A stretch of 64,000 nucleotides of DNA from Rallus limicola (taxonomy: Eukaryota > Chordata > Aves > Gruiformes > Rallidae), in assembly GCA_022605955.1 (NCBI GenBank), contig JAKCOZ010000021.1, forward strand, positions 16,852,161-16,916,160, in the 5' to 3' direction. Of this stretch, positions 34,401 to 49,400 are shown piece by piece. Position numbers and translations under genes: made by a program. The notes below the pieces were generated by a model. It saw nothing but the letters and a program-made list of their open reading frames with translations. It was not told the DNA's origin and searched no databases. Position 1 is the stretch's first letter; each line of letters opens with the position of its first letter.

Positions 34401-37400
34401 CAGCCAGAGGACAGGAGGCTGGCAGGGGACCGCTCTGCCTCATGCCACTGGTAACCTTTTACTTGTTTCTAATTGTTTTGCTGCTAAGGTTGTCTTCTGT
34501 CACTTCTGAATTGTCTGCTGAGGACAGACTTCCCATGCCCTGTGGCAGGGCACAAACCGAACCACGAAGCTGATCCCTCTGACACCGCCGCTATGCTGAG
34601 AGCTGCCACCTCAGCGCTGTGCCAGGGGAAGGAGAAGGAGCTTTGAGGGTGACCTGCACTAACCAAGAGTGGGGCTGAGCTTGCAACTATGCACTGTGAT
34701 TTTGGAGGGAGACAGTCCAGGCAGGTCTGTAGCTCTTCATCTGCACACAGTGCTGTGGAGGCTCTGGAGCACTAGGCTGGCATTGGAGCCAGGGACTACG
34801 GGGGTACAAGCATGTCTATCTGGCCCCCAAAAGCCACAGCCATAACTTGCTCAGAGCTGTGGATCAAACGACGACAGACCTCCCGTTCCAAGAGCTTACG
34901 CCTGAACATGGGCCAGCAGTATGCCCAGGAGGCCAAGGCAGCCAATGGCATCCTGGCTTGTATCAGAAATAGCATGGCCAGTAGGTCTGGGGAGGGAATT
35001 GTGCCCCTGTACGGGGCACTGGTGAGGCTGCATCTCGAGCGCTGTGCCCAGTTCTGGGCTCCTCACCATCAGAAGGACATGGAGGTCCTGGAGCAAGTCC
35101 AGAGAAGGGCAACCAGGCTGGGGAAGGGGCTGGAGGGCAAATCCTCTGAGGATCAGCTGAGGGAGCTGGGGGGTTCAGTCTGGAGAAGAGGAGGCTGAGG
35201 GGAGACCTTCTCCCCACCTCCACTGCCCTGCCAGGAGGGTGCAGAGGTGGGCGCTGGTCTCTTCAGCCAGGGGACAGGAGATGGGACAAGGGGCAATGGG
35301 CTCAAGCTGCGCCAGGGCAGGGTCAGAGCAGATGTGAGGGAAAAGTTCTTTCCTGGCAGAGTTGTTGGGATGTGAAACAGGCTGCCCAGGGAGGGTGCTG
35401 AGTCCCCGACCCTGGGTGTGTTTAACAGACAAGCAGATCAGGTGCTTAGAGATACAGTTTATCACAGGACAGGAACCTTGGACACAATGGTCTTAAAGGT
35501 CTTTTGCAACCTAGTAATTCTGTGACTCTGTAACTCTGTGCTAGAGCAGCTACAATGAGAAACCGCCCTCTGCACTCAGCTTGCATTGCTTTGCATAACG
35601 CAATCCTTCCTAGCCCGAGTCTGCGCTGACCATCGAAATCCCCTTCATCTCTAGGAGCCCAGCTTCGACGTTCACCCAGCCACCAGAGCCAGATGGTGCT
35701 TCTCATCCATCCATCCATCCATCCATCCCTGGGTCCTTTGGGTACTCGGAGACAGAGCATATACTCCTTCCTCCTAAAGCTGGCTGGTGCTCTGTCTCTG
35801 GAGCTGCAGTCCCCAGCTCTGATTGGGATGCGACCCTGTAATCCATTTTCTTCTCTTCCTGCTGGCACTGCCTGTTGTTCTGGATGTTACAAGTGACTGT
35901 TTAATTTAGACATCTTTCTCACAAATGCATTTCTCAAGCAGTTTGTTTCACTTCTCCCCCTGAATGCAACTAGGAGCACATTTTATGCCATGTGTTTTGT
36001 TAATAAGGAGCTTTTCAAACACAGTGTGAAAAGCTTTTTGTTGTGCTTGTTTTCTCCTCTTCCCCCTTTTGTGTCCAAGCAGGTTGTAGGTTCTTCCTGT
36101 GCTGTTGGGAGTCTATAAAATGCCCATGTCCAACACGTGTCTCCAGATTTGGTGAATGCCAAACAAGAATATCTCGAGAACCTTAAATCCCAAGCAACAT
36201 CTTCCCCGTGCTGATAAAGCCTGAAACACACACAATCGGAGCACGGGCTCCCACTGCAGAGAAAAACAAAAGGCTCCCATACAAACAGCCTCACGTACAC
36301 ACAGTCTATCACTGTATTACCTCACACAATGGCTCAGCTGAGGAAAACTGCACTACACCCAGGAAGCGCACAGCTGAAGCCAAAAAGCCAACTGGAAACT
36401 AAAATCTCTCTGAAAAACAACGGCCCCAGCTTTTGTTAGGCAACAAACAAGGATGGAATAGAACAGAAAGGACTGGTCCTTTAGAAAGGCATTACCTGCC
36501 TGTACCGTGGTGAGTCTTCCTGGCTTTTCTTGAGGGTGGACGCAGCCCCTCTGCCACAAACTTCAGCATGACCCCCTGCTCTGCAGCATCAGCACCGCGG
36601 AGAGTCCCCTCTGAGCAGCCACCACCTGGGGCTGCTCACCCAGAGAGATGGGTGCTCTTTGGGCATCTTACACCCCAGCTCTTCTCTGACCCAGGCAAGG
36701 GGCTGCTAGGGGTTTTGTTTACATCTGTATGCAGTTGGGAAAGGGGCAGTGAGCAGCACCTCGGGGGCGCCTCCCAAGAACGGGGGAGTGGGACCCCCCC
36801 TTCACCCCTCCTGTCTTTGTAATGGGTCACATTGTGACCCCAGCTGGCTCATCTGGAAAGGGTTTGTTCTCACTCCAAGCGGCTGCAACCTTGTGGGACA
36901 AGAAGGTAACAGGGATGGCAGGACAGCACTGGGCTGACACATGCCACCAGCAGCTGCTTTGGGCTGGATGGTGCAGCAGGAGCCATACAGCCCTATTTGT
37001 GCTGGCCTGGGGATGAAAACAAAGAGCCAAGGGCACCTCCTTTCCCATTTGGCTAAAAATACTTCCCAAACCTCGTTATTGGCAGCCTGGTGTCAGCAGG
37101 ACCTGGGAATGCTGACAGAGCTGAATTTTGCTCTGCTGCCTCTGGTAATCCTTGTTTTTTCCTGCCTCCAGAGGAGAGTGCATCTTGTCATGACAGAAGG
37201 TTGTAGCTCTCCTCTATTTACAGTGCAGAGCCGACGCAGAGACCAGAGTCCAGGAGGCAGCAGCCACTGCAGAAACCCAGCCATGTCTTCCCTCCCTCCT
37301 CTAGCAGATGAGGATCAGGAAGTTAAAGGGATCCACTGAACTGCAGCAACTTAAAAGGGTTCATATCAGCTTCAAGGAGCTGAGGATCAAATGCTGGTCT

Positions 37401-40400
37401 TGCTGTCAGGACCAGTCGCTCTCTAATGTATCAGAGGTGAAGTACAAGCACTGGTTTCTTGTGACTCTACTTTGGACTAGCACACTTGAAATGCGAGGTG
37501 ACTTACCGCTGTCTCCTGCTGATGGGTAAGTGTCACATCCTGGCAGGGTGCTGCAGGATGCCTGCATTAATGTTTGGGCACAGCTTTGAAGCTGTGAACA
37601 GCTGCCTACATGGCAAAGTATTTTATTAAATTACCTGGCTAGCCAGAGGACAGGAAGGCAGGAGAGGTCCAACAGCACCTACCTCCTGCATTGGTGCCAC
37701 ATTGGCATAACCAGTATGAACCAGCATCTCCAGTTGGTATGTGTCAGAATGACAGGGAAAGCTCCCAGGCAAGTGCAAGGGAGCATGAGAAGGGGATGGG
37801 GCTGCAACCACTCAGGAGAGCAGGCACTGCAAGAACAGCAGGAAGGGGAGGGGTGGATTGATGGAGACCAAAGGCCACAGGGGAGCATGGGGGATGCAGG
37901 ATGAGCTGCCTGCCTGGGGATGGCTGGAGGGAGGATGCATATTTGAATGTATCAAGCCTAACGAGGGAAAACACACTGCAATTCCCCAGCTGCAGCAGAC
38001 GCCAGGAGTCTTGTTGGCTGGGCCCTCATCCCTGAGCACGAGGTGTTGCCTTGTCTGGTACTATGCTTGCTACAAGAGAGACACTTGCATAGCGAAGTTT
38101 GGGCTCTAACCAAATACTCCTGCTGAGTATTTGAATCTGCTTCTCTCTGCTCCAAGTCCCCATCACCTTCTGCACAGCAATAGAAAGCCTCCCTCCCCTG
38201 CTTGCTTTTGTTCTGTCTGCAAACAATGCAACAAGCTCCACAGGGAAGCAGCACAAAGAACAAGAAAAAACGTGAATAAGAATAGTTCTGTCCCCGAGGC
38301 CCCTTTCCTACAATTACAGATCAGAAAATAAAATCTGTGCTCTGTAGCACTGCTAGAAACAGGAAAAGCCCATGCACCCATGTACACACAGGTGTGTAGG
38401 CAGGCAGCACACATGTAAAGGGTGCAAGCTAACAGCCACCTGCTCAAGTTGGGCCACAAAAAATAAATACGGGCACCATATCCTGACTGGAGAGGGCAGC
38501 CCTGTGACAAGGTGAACAGAGGTATGGGGAGAGCACGTCCAAAAGACAGCACTGACTAGCATGAGTGGTGCAATGCTCACGTACGTAGTTCTAGTTCCTG
38601 GCATGCCACAGCTAATTTCATTCACATTCACCCCAAAGACAACTTTCGGCATACAGCTCTGACACAGTATTCTCTGCTGGCTGCCAGGCATCTGCAGATG
38701 GCAGCTTTCCACATGTAAACTCTTCCCTGAGCTTTCTAAACATCTCAATCTTCATTTCCATGAGGATCAGGAGATACCCCTCACCCCACCATGAACCAGT
38801 GCATACCCCATGGTCGCACAGTGCTGGAGCTCAGCACCCCAAGCAGCTGTGTAGGGACATCACCAAACAGATTCAATACTGAAACGGAACCCTCCCTGGC
38901 CACATCCTCCTCTGTCCCACATCCCTGCCCCTGCTGTGTCCCAGTTTATTGCTGCCTGGGATGGGCTCCCTGCAGAGCTCTCAAACGCAAAGCCACCGCT
39001 GCTCATTTGAAGCCAGCGGCTGCGCACAAAGTGCCTGCAACCCTGCTGTCACCTGGCACAAGAACACACATTTCAAGGAAATTTTCCACACATTGAGGAT
39101 GTTTTTTGAGCACCAGCTTTCCAACTCAACTGCTCGTGACTCAAGCCAGTTGGCAGAGCCAGAAGGCTGCTTTATGCCTTAGGTAATAACAATTTAACAA
39201 GGTAACAATCTCTTTAGCCACAAATTAAATGGAAATAGGAAATGTCCTGTGCAGATAAGCTGCTGCCTGGATTATATCCCCTGCCCAAATATAAACTCCT
39301 CTGATCTTTGATCCCTGTGCACACACGCACGCACACACACAACGTCAAGCTGTGGCTCTGCACCTCCTGAGCCTCACCTCATTTGTCATCCTCCATCACT
39401 GCCCTCCTGTCATTTCTGGTTGCTGGTCTGGCCTGTGTCAGGCACCATTACAGATGCCTCACTGTCAGCAGCAAGGACATGCAGGCAGCACCCAGACACC
39501 TTCCCCAGTGCTACCTTGCCATTCACAAAGCCATCACTTGCCAGTGATGTATGTCACCTGCGAGGTGGCTGCTCTTGCCCGTTGCTTGTGCGCAGACTGT
39601 CACTCACTCGCCAGCTGCAGTCCCACAGGACACACTCACGCAGCCGGCCACACATGTGGTACTCGTCACCTTCATCTGCATTGCTCCTCCTCCTCTGCCA
39701 TCACCCCCCTTCTGCCCCAGCCATGGCTATGAGCCCCCGAGTGTGCCCCTTGCAGGTGAACTCATGCCCACCCTCAGAAGATGCAAGGTTTAGGTGGCTG
39801 CTTTACCGGACAGGATGGTTCGCTGTGTCTGGATCAAGGGCGGTGACCACCCCCACAACAGAGCCAATGTGTGCATCCTCCTGGACCTCCATCAGGTTCG
39901 AAGGGGGTCGGAACTCAGGGGGCTCGTCAACATCCAGCACTGAGACCCGTACAATGGTCTGGTCCCGGAAGGTGCCCAGGTCCACAAACCGTGGGTCCAC
40001 AAACTTGTTGAGGGCCTCCACAACGACAGTGTGCACTTTTTTTGACTCGTAGTCGAGAGGCTGTGACAAGAAGAGAGGGTTAAGCCATATGCAGCCCAAG
40101 GAGCCCACTTTCTGCCCCTCCCTTCACTGGGCACATCAGGGGCAGCACTAAAGCCACCTGCTTCCCCAGGTAGCACCTCCATGGGAGACTAGGAGCTCTG
40201 CCCCCCACCCCTGACAGCACCCATACTGAGGTGGGCAAGAGGAAGAGAAAACCTCCAGCCCATTCCCCTGGGGGCCCCCATCCGGGCTGTGCAGGGTGTG
40301 GGCAGCCAGCGTTCCCTGGAAAGACAGCACACTGTGTGCTGCAAGTGAGCAGGTTCTGATCATTAATCACCCTGATATTATTTCTACAGAGGAGGCAAGC

Positions 40401-43400
40401 TGAATGCAGTGGCCTTGGTGAAGAATCATTCTTTCCTGCCTGCATCAAGTGTTTGCTTGATTGTCTTTGCCACCAAAAGCAGATACAGTCAAAGTGCTGT
40501 TGTTGTGATGCAGGAATTAGGTGGGCATAGTTCTTCCCAGGCAGGTGCTATCAATAATACCTGTAAGCTCTTGTTTCCATAGCCCTGTGCATTGCTTCCA
40601 CCTATGCATGGCTCCCTGCTTCACTGCCGCTCAGGGACCTGCCCTGTGTAGGCTCCAGCAGACACCGTGCTGCTGCTGTTCCTTCCCACCCTCTCCTTCC
40701 AGACACGGGTCTGCATTTTGCCCTCCTGGCAGAACAGAGGCAGGGCTCCCCCTGCACTTGCAGGCACGAAACTGCTACTGCTAAAGCAGCCCTCAGAGAG
40801 GCATTTATTTAAACTCCAACGCAGCAGCTGGAGTCCCCAGAGAAAAAGGCCCTCCTAGAGATCTGTGCCCTCCCTACCCAACCACCTCTGCTCATCTCTC
40901 ACCTTCTGTACCATGATGACAGCCTCTTGGGTATTGCTGTCTGTGGTGACTCTGAACATCTCCACCCCTTCCTCGTCCTTCACCTGATATGTCATGTCTG
41001 TGTTCTCGCCGACATCGGAGTCCTCTGCCTTCACCCTCCCGATGGCAGTGCCCACAGGGGCAGTTTCAACAATGCTGAACTGGTACATCTCTGGAGAAAA
41101 AAAGGGCACCAGGGTCACTGCTTCTGCCTTTGAACCCCTGCCAGCCTGACACCACCTGCTGCATAGCCCCCCAGGGGCACCTTTGGTCTATGAGGGCTGC
41201 CCAAACTCCACCAATGTCTGTAGCCCAGAATGTCCTACCAGGAGAAACTCATACCTCAGCCAAAAAGGGCTGAGGGAGGATAGTTGGAGAGCAGTGATGT
41301 TTCAAGGTGCCGGGTGAACTGAGAACTGATTTCTCCATGGCTACTGCCCTAAAATCAGTGTTTTCTCATTCTCTGCAAACTTCACTATTACCAGTTTCTA
41401 GGAGATGCAGCTGAAGAGCTGAGCCTCCTCCAGCTGCAGCACCCTTAATGGTGTGCCAGCCATGCACTGCTGCTCTGCAGCTGGTGTGTGTCCCAGAGAT
41501 AACACTGCCAGGTCTTCACAACGGGACCCTTGTTTGGGGATGGTCCCAGAGAACTCTCAACCCTGAGCCACAGCCTACTAGCATCAACTTGAAGAACAGA
41601 GCTGTCCTGTGACCAGGCTGCTGTTGCTGGCTGTGCAGCACCACTGTGTATCATGTGGGGCGGAGCATGCCAAGCATGCCAAGCTCTCACACAGCAGCCA
41701 GGTAGAGCCAAGGCCAGCAGACGACAGCAAAGTCTCTGTCTGAGCTCCCAGGGGACAACAGCATGACAGACCAGGCTGTCTCCTCCCCCAGCACTGCTCA
41801 GAGCGGTCTGGAAAGGGCCAGCTCTGCTCTCCTCCACCAGCCCTGTTCACTCCCAGGACCTGCACTGGGAGCAACAGCCATGCCCAGAGCCCTGGACAGG
41901 CTCAGCCAAGGCAGCTGTCCCTCCATTGCTCTGCCAGGCAGGGACACATTCAGACCCAGTGTGGTTTGACCCTGGCTGGAGGGCAGATGCCCACCAAAGT
42001 CACTCTGTCACTCCCCAGCAAGGAGCTGGGCTTGTACCCATATGGTTCCCTGGTGCTGCCACCCTCAAGCAGCACGAGCAGCTGGGCTGGCTCACCCTGC
42101 AGACACATGCCAGGCTGTGCCGGCAGCTGAGCTTCTGTCCCACCACTCATAAGGGGCCAGGACCAGGGCCAGTGCTCAGCCCCACTGCTGTCAGGACTTA
42201 CTCTGAGGGAAGCGTGGTGGGTTGTCATTGACATCAGTGACTACAATGGTGACTGTGGTGGATCCAGACAGGCCACCCAGCTGTCCTGCCATGTCCGTTG
42301 CACGGATCACCACCTCATACCGGTCCTGTGTCTCACGGTCCAGGTCGGCCACAGCTGTCCGGATCACACCTGGAAAACAGAGGACAGTGTGAGCACTGGT
42401 AAGCTGCAGAGCATCCATCCACAGTCACAGATGGAGTGAAGCTGGAAGGAGCTGCTGCACATTACCTTGTCCAAGCCCAACTCCAAACAGGATCAGATAG
42501 ATCTCCCAGCCTTTACACATGTGGCAGATGCTCCAACACTTCACCAGTCTTCCTGGCCTTTCCCTAGACTCACTCCAGGCATGCCCACATCTCTCCTGTT
42601 TGGCAGCCCAGAACAAGACAGATCACTCACATCATCTCACCAGCGCTGAGTAGAAGGGACAGGTCAACTCCCTCAGCTGCTGCTGCTGCTCTCCCTAACA
42701 CAGCCTGACGTGCCGCTGGCCACTTTTGCCATAAAACCGTGTTGCAGACAACCACAAACATCATCTGCTGGGCCCTGGCACAAAGGGCATCAAACCTTCT
42801 GGTAGCCTTCACAGAAATCACATAAGCAAAAGCTGCCTGAGGGCAGAAAAGGGCTCTGGAAAGAAGAACAAGCCCAGTCGATTGTCAGCCAGGTGGAAAC
42901 AGCCTAAAAATCATCCTGGAGCTCAGGAATGGCCACAGGCCCAAGGTTGTCCCAGCAAGGCTCTGCAGCCAATTCACAGGCACTCAGCACAACGCAGGCA
43001 ACTCAGGCTCCCGACGGTCACTCTACTGTGAGCTGCCAGTTCTCTGACGGGGTTAAACCCCAGCTCGGAGCAAGCTTGTACTTCTCTCCAGGGAGGCCAG
43101 AAGCTGGGTGAAGGATTAGCAGAGCCCAGAGGCAGAGGACTCTCTCCCAGATGCGGGGGCTGCGCTGGGGGCAGCCTCCAGGTTTGCATAGAAAGGCTCT
43201 GTAAGAGCCCAGGCTGAGTCACGAAACCCCCTTGGCACAGCCCACTTATCCTTATCTGCTCAGGCAGGAGCCAGGCTTGCTGCAGAACTGAGCCCACAGT
43301 GCCAAGCTCCGTTTCACAGGTGCCTCCTGGTCCAGACATGCCCCCTCCCCCCAGTTTCATCTGGAGAATGGGGCGGGTGGGACATGAGGACAACACAGTG

Positions 43401-46400
43401 TATTTCCACAGGCCTGTCTGTGCAAACCTCCTCATTTTCAAGGGTCCCTGTAAATTAAGGACACCAGAGCTGATACCCGACCTGTGTGCCAGGGGCTGAG
43501 AAAGCACTGGAGACTGACTGCAAAGCTTGACCAAACCTACGGTACCTTGGGGCACTTTATGAAATGAAGTCTCTTAAAAATAAAAGTGTTTATAGATCTT
43601 CAGTAGTCATCTGGGCTTGGGGGAAATGACCAGGACTGAAACATAAAGGAACAGAAAACAAGAAGCAAAGAACATTAAACTCCAGAAAACACTGTGAATG
43701 GCCTAAGTTATGGCTTGCTATGTCACCCAGGAGTGTTTCATTTACATGGGAACAAAGCACAGGAGAAATAGTTTGAGAATGAAAGAAAGCAATTACCCTG
43801 CCTTGAGGTAGCACCAGGGGTAGGAGTACATACATGGATGAAAGGTGATTAGTGGCACATTCCCAGTCCCACTCTACCAGCAACACCCTGGAACAGCTGG
43901 GAATCCCCTTTGAATCCCCTCCATCCAGTTTCCCACAGATTCGGACATGGCTTTCTGGTTTTGTAATTGCTCTTTTCCAGGGTTTTCTGTTTAACTCTTG
44001 GATTTTCCTCCTCCTACTGTGAGCTGCAAGATTCATTTTTTGCTTTGTTTCACCAGTAATAGTGCCTGGTGTTAGGGAGGACGCGGCAGGGGGAGGGGGG
44101 GGGGGGCGGAGGGAGGAGGGGAAGAAGGGGGTTTGCCTGGCTGTGCAGTGTGGGCCTCCAGCAAGGGGGTCCATCCTGGAGGGAATAAAGAGCTTATCCC
44201 TTGCCAAGCAAATAGCAGAGAAACATCCTGCTGCCCTCAGCAACCTGCAAGACATTTGCTGCCATGTGACAAAGTGAGCGATGGCAGAGCATCACGGCTG
44301 TCCAAGCCACCTGGCTCAAGGCAGACACTTCTGGGAAGCCCTCAGCACAACCTGAGCACAGTGGATGGGAGTGCTGGGTGCCAGTGGGCTGCGAGGGAAC
44401 AAGAGGTGGCTTCAGGGATGTACCCCGAGGCTTCCAGGCATCAGCCCTCCAGAGCCAGCAGGTTGCCACAGTTCCTCGTTCACCTGTTGTTCAGCTGAGT
44501 GGACAGCTTGCATCAAGGAGCTGTGACCTGAAGGCAGTCAGAAGCGCCACTGAGCTGGGAGGATGAAAGTCCTCCCCCCGCCCCCCACCTCCTCTGCATG
44601 ACATTACAGGTGCAGAAGGAGCTGGCAACACTGTTCTGGAGACATTTATCTCCTTGCTTTCTGAAACTAGCAATTATGTAATGATTATCATTGTTAGGAT
44701 TTATAATAAAGACATAACCACTGTTTCAGATTCTTGCAGCTCCCTAGCTCTCTCAGGCAGAATTTCACCCAGCTTCCCTTGTCCCTCTGGCCTGACAATA
44801 ATTACTGGCCTGCCCCTGCCTTCAGTCTCATGGATTGAGAGGGGGGGCCCCATCTTACCCACCATCTCTTGAGCACTTCCAGCATCTGCCTGGTTACACA
44901 CAGGGGTAACTCTCAGCCCTTCTGTTGCTTCACCACTGAGGTCCAGGCTCCAGGCAGGTGAGACAGTACACAGCACTGCAGAGTTTCTACAGGGAGCATC
45001 CCATGCCCCTCACACAAGAGCAGTGGTCGTTCACCCTGCAATGGGGTCCAGGGTCTGCACTGGCTCCCTCTTTCATCCTGGGTCAGAGAAAGCCATTTGA
45101 CTATGAGTCCCATCACACCTCACAGAAAGGGGCTGAGGGACCACCGACAAGGGAGCGATGAATGCACCCCCAGGCACACATCTCAGCAAGAACTGCAACC
45201 TCCCATCTGAGAGCAGGCAGCACTGACCTTACACAAGCACCATTTCCCCAGGGTGTGTGGGACTGGCCTCAGCTGGTCATGCTTATGGGCCTCTCTTGCC
45301 ACTCCACTCTGCATACAAAAGTGGTATTTCTGGGCAAGCACTGTCTTATTGAAATTTAAGCAATTCTGTTAATTAACGGGGTCTGAAGCATTTTATAATG
45401 AAAATGATTCATGTCAGCACAATAGTGATGAATTGGGATGAGAGGAAAAAAGCTCATGCATTCACCAAAGCTGTAATGACTTAACTGAGCCGCTCATAAT
45501 GATATAGCTCATAATACGCCATGCAAGATGGGAGGAAAGTGCTCAGGCGCTTCCCAGAACACCTCCAAGGTCACCTGTCCCAGCAGGGAGCAAGTCCAGG
45601 CTGTTTGGCACGTGCAGAGCAGACAAACGACTCCAGCCAGCTCTGGATCTTCCAGTGGCACAAGGCAGATAAAAGCCTTGTCTTTGATGAGGGTGCAGAC
45701 TGTAAGCAGAAACCACCTCTGTCCAAGGTGCACACTGTTTGTCCTGAAAAGTTCTGATAGACCCCATGCAAATGGTAAGTGGTACCTCAGCCTGATGGTA
45801 ATGACCAATCACGGTCTCCAAACATATTCTGCACTCGCTCCTAGAATATGGCACCAAGTTCTGCCATCAAGACCACCAGCCAACTTGCGTGGTTCCACCT
45901 CCTAGAGCCAGAAGAGATCCTGGTCCCAAAACCTGATCTCCAGGGACTCTGCAAGAGCAGCAGCAAGTGATAGTGGCAGACCTGGTGCAGAGACAGAAGC
46001 AGCAGGGATCTCTACTCTTGTGTGTAGAACGTGGGAATGTCCCCACTATCATCTCCTAGGATTCACCTTCTTCCCAACCAGAACAAATAAACTTTGTCCT
46101 TTCCAGACACTGCTAACAAAGCAAGAACAACCTCCAGCTCAGACTCATGTCTCTAGTCCTTGTCAGCATCTGTTATAGTTGAATAATACAGACACATGGT
46201 GGCATACCCTCTGGTACGAGGCACATGTGGCTTTCCAGCATGATCCAGATTAATCAGTGTAATTACCAGGCAAGGGGACACTTAGAACATCACACAAATA
46301 CCATCAAATCTGCTCAAACAGTAGACACTCTTCGGGTGATAAAAACAAAGCAGGACAAAGCACTCAGCAGGTATGTGCCTTCCAGGAATGCCATCACTAT

Positions 46401-49400
46401 GTGCTTTCCTCTGCTCTTGGATACTTCTAGCTCAGATGTCCACATCCTCTGACACCCTCTGGACAAGGCACCTTCCAGCTGAGGGCAGACAGAAGCAACA
46501 CAAACTGCAAGTCCAGAAAGTTGTGGAGTAGTGTAAATGGAGGTCCTCAGGAGGTCCGTTGTCCAACTACAACTCAAAGCAAGTGGTCTGCAAAGGCAGC
46601 AGGGCCACGTCCAGTAAGGTTTTGAGTCTCTTCAAGGATGCAAATGCCAGCTTCATGGTGACAAGCTTTCACTTCCTGACATTTGTGTCTTTTTAATGTG
46701 CATGTCTGAGAAGAATCTAGCCCTGTCTTCTCTATTCCCTCCTAGTAGGATGCTGCAGCCCCTCACCTGCACCCATACCTGCCTGCAGGACACAGACACT
46801 GCTTGAAGCACACATCCTGGAGATCAGCCCATGCAGGTGGGGTCTTAGCCATCATCTGCCTTCATCTGCCCCACAGGCACAGGCCCCCTCCTCCTACCCT
46901 TCAGCTCAGGACAATCGGGGAGGCAGAAACTCTGAGCAAGGTACTAGGCACAAAGTTGAGGAAGTTCATGGCTCTTCAGCTGATAAGGTACAGAGCTGAA
47001 ATCCAGAAATGGAAACACTATGGTTGCATCTGCATAAAGTAAGCTGAGCAGTGAAGTTAATCGGAAGGGTGCAGAGTCTCGTGACTATTGTGGCTGAGGG
47101 ATTTCTAACACGGTACCTTTCAAACCTGACAAAGTCCTTTTCAAACCAGAGTGACCCATAGCTCCTAGGGCAGCACCCAGAGACAGCCACTGCCAGTGCT
47201 CAGAGAGGAGTGTCTAGCAGGGCCCTGTCCCTGGCTGGGATCAGCCTTGGCTGTATCAGCGCAGAAGCAGCAATACCCCAGAGGGAGGCACCTGCAGTGA
47301 GCTCTGGCACACGGGCAGCACACTCACCTTCCCCTTGTTTCTTCTAGCAGGTAAATCCCTCATCATTTGATATTAATTCCCAATACACATTAGCAGATAG
47401 ACCCTAATTTCCTCATGATGACCAAACATAAAATCTGACCACAAACCAGCTGCAGTTCCTGCACCCATCTCTGCAAAGGACTCTGAGCATTCAGTCTTGG
47501 TAACAAGAGCACCTTAAATACATGTGGTTTCCCTGCAGACTGCCACACCCCTCTTCAGAGTCCTCTCATCCCTGTGCATAGGTCTGGTGAATAAGCTCCA
47601 GGGATGGGGCGCAGACCTGCAGGAGCTCACGAGAGCACGCAAACATGCACATTCCCATGTCTCTGTTTCCAGGCACTCAGCAGCATTTTTAACAAACTGG
47701 CAAGAGCAGCAGAGAAACACGTTCTGCCTCCCACCACTGCATCACACCAATCCAACAGTTCATCACCCCAATTCAGCACGTTCCCAGCAACAACTCTTCT
47801 CTCAGTCTACCCCTACTACCCTGGGACTAGGGCTGTGGTTGGTCTGCAGACAGGGCAGGGCTGACAGGTAAGGATGAAACAACTAATGACTGCACACAAA
47901 TAACCATAAACTTCATCCCAGCAGGCCAGTATTTCTTGCCCTGCTCTTCCCAGCACAAGTACCTCTAAGACCACATCAGCTAAGTCTCCAGCTAAGACAG
48001 GCTTTAGAAGTCCGGAGCTGTTTTAAGTAATCACAAATGCCAGGCTGTATTTCAATTAGCCTTCTGAGTTGTCTTCTGCTGCTTTTTCCCTGCACACAGA
48101 TGAATGACAGATTTTAAGCCCAGACTCTCCCTTTTGGTAAAAACCAAGATTCCCATGTGCTCTCCCCAGCTGACAAGCCAGGCTTTTAGGGAAACACCAA
48201 ACACCACCATACCTACATTACCTGCTGCAATTGTCCTGTGGCAGCCAACATCCCTGCAAAGGGAGGCATATGACTGCTGGAGCCAAGGGCAGCAGGCTGT
48301 GCCCTCCCTCCTGGGTGCCTGGTATTTACAAGTGTCCCCCTGGGGCTGTGGGCAGGGAGTGCAGGCAACAGTGACTGTCCAGCCACTCTGGCTGGAAGCA
48401 TTGCACGGAACCTGGGAACAGACCCGAGCAGGTGGGCACAGCTGCCTACTGAAGAAAAGCTTTGTCCCTTTAAAGGTGAGTTATCTGCAGAGGTACAGAT
48501 TGAGCAGGGTGATAAAAAGCAAGGTGAAAATTTGGCCTGCAAGTTTAAATGCCCCCTGCTTTCTCCTCACGCGAGGAGCCACGTGCTCTCTGTGCCCACC
48601 CCAGCACCTCAAAAGTGGAAGTTCCAAAGACCTTGGTGAGGTTGGGGCTAGAGGAAGAGCTAGCAGTAAACCTCCAGCCCCATGTCCCGCTGGGCAGAAC
48701 TGGGGCTCATGGCCCCTGCAGCCACCAGCCCACCCCACAGCCTGCAGCAGGGTGCCTGGGGCTCTCTGCAGCCAGCCTGCAGTGCTCTCACCCACAGCCA
48801 ACATCCATAGCAGCAGCAGCTGCTTCCCAACAGAAGCAGCAAAGCAGAGGAACGTGTCAAGTGCTGTAAAAGCACAGCAGGAGGAGGGCAGCCACAGAGC
48901 AGTGCAATGCAGCTCACCTGTTATGGAGAGCAGACAAAGATCAGCTGCACCCTATCTGCAAGCTGCTAATGAACAAGGAAGGCAGCACAAAGCCTAAATA
49001 TGACTAATGCCTGCAGGCTCTTGTGAGGAGTCCAGTGGATATTCCTGTAGCTGGCACAGAAAATCATGTCTCCAACATTTGTGCATACAAAGGTCACCCC
49101 TTGTACACTGAAAAAGCCAGCCCAGACCTTCAACACGTGCAAGCTATGTTCTGGGACCTAATTTGGGGTACACAACACAAACCCACAGATGGTTTTAGTA
49201 TCTGAAATTTAGTCCACAAAGTACAAGAGGCAGTGACTGATGTATATGAAAAAGAGAAGCTTACACACATCAGTTGGGTTTTTCTTCACCACCATTCAAC
49301 ACTGTAGAAACTGGAACCATTCTCCATAGCTGTGTGGACACCAGCAAGTGCCATGCTGCAGCACCCACTATTCCATTTAGCTGCTCACCCCCCTCCAAAA

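Larger units (their letters stand above)
31937..39806 (-). other. CDH22 intron between coding exons 6 and 7 (7.9 kb)
   Basis: It contains a long CR1 piece (34893-35540), an (ATCC)6 microsatellite and an interrupted CA repeat. An AT-rich patch occurs at about 39060-39260. No other gene was recognised. Confidence 0.8.

Noticed and set aside
48104..48997. 297-codon open frame on the plus strand, the longest in the window
   Set aside because: It lies in an intron antisense to CDH22 and starts in ordinary intronic sequence. Its translation is low in structure, with Ser, Gln and Pro runs and no recognisable domain. Stop codons are rare in this GC-rich stretch, so chance is the simplest explanation.
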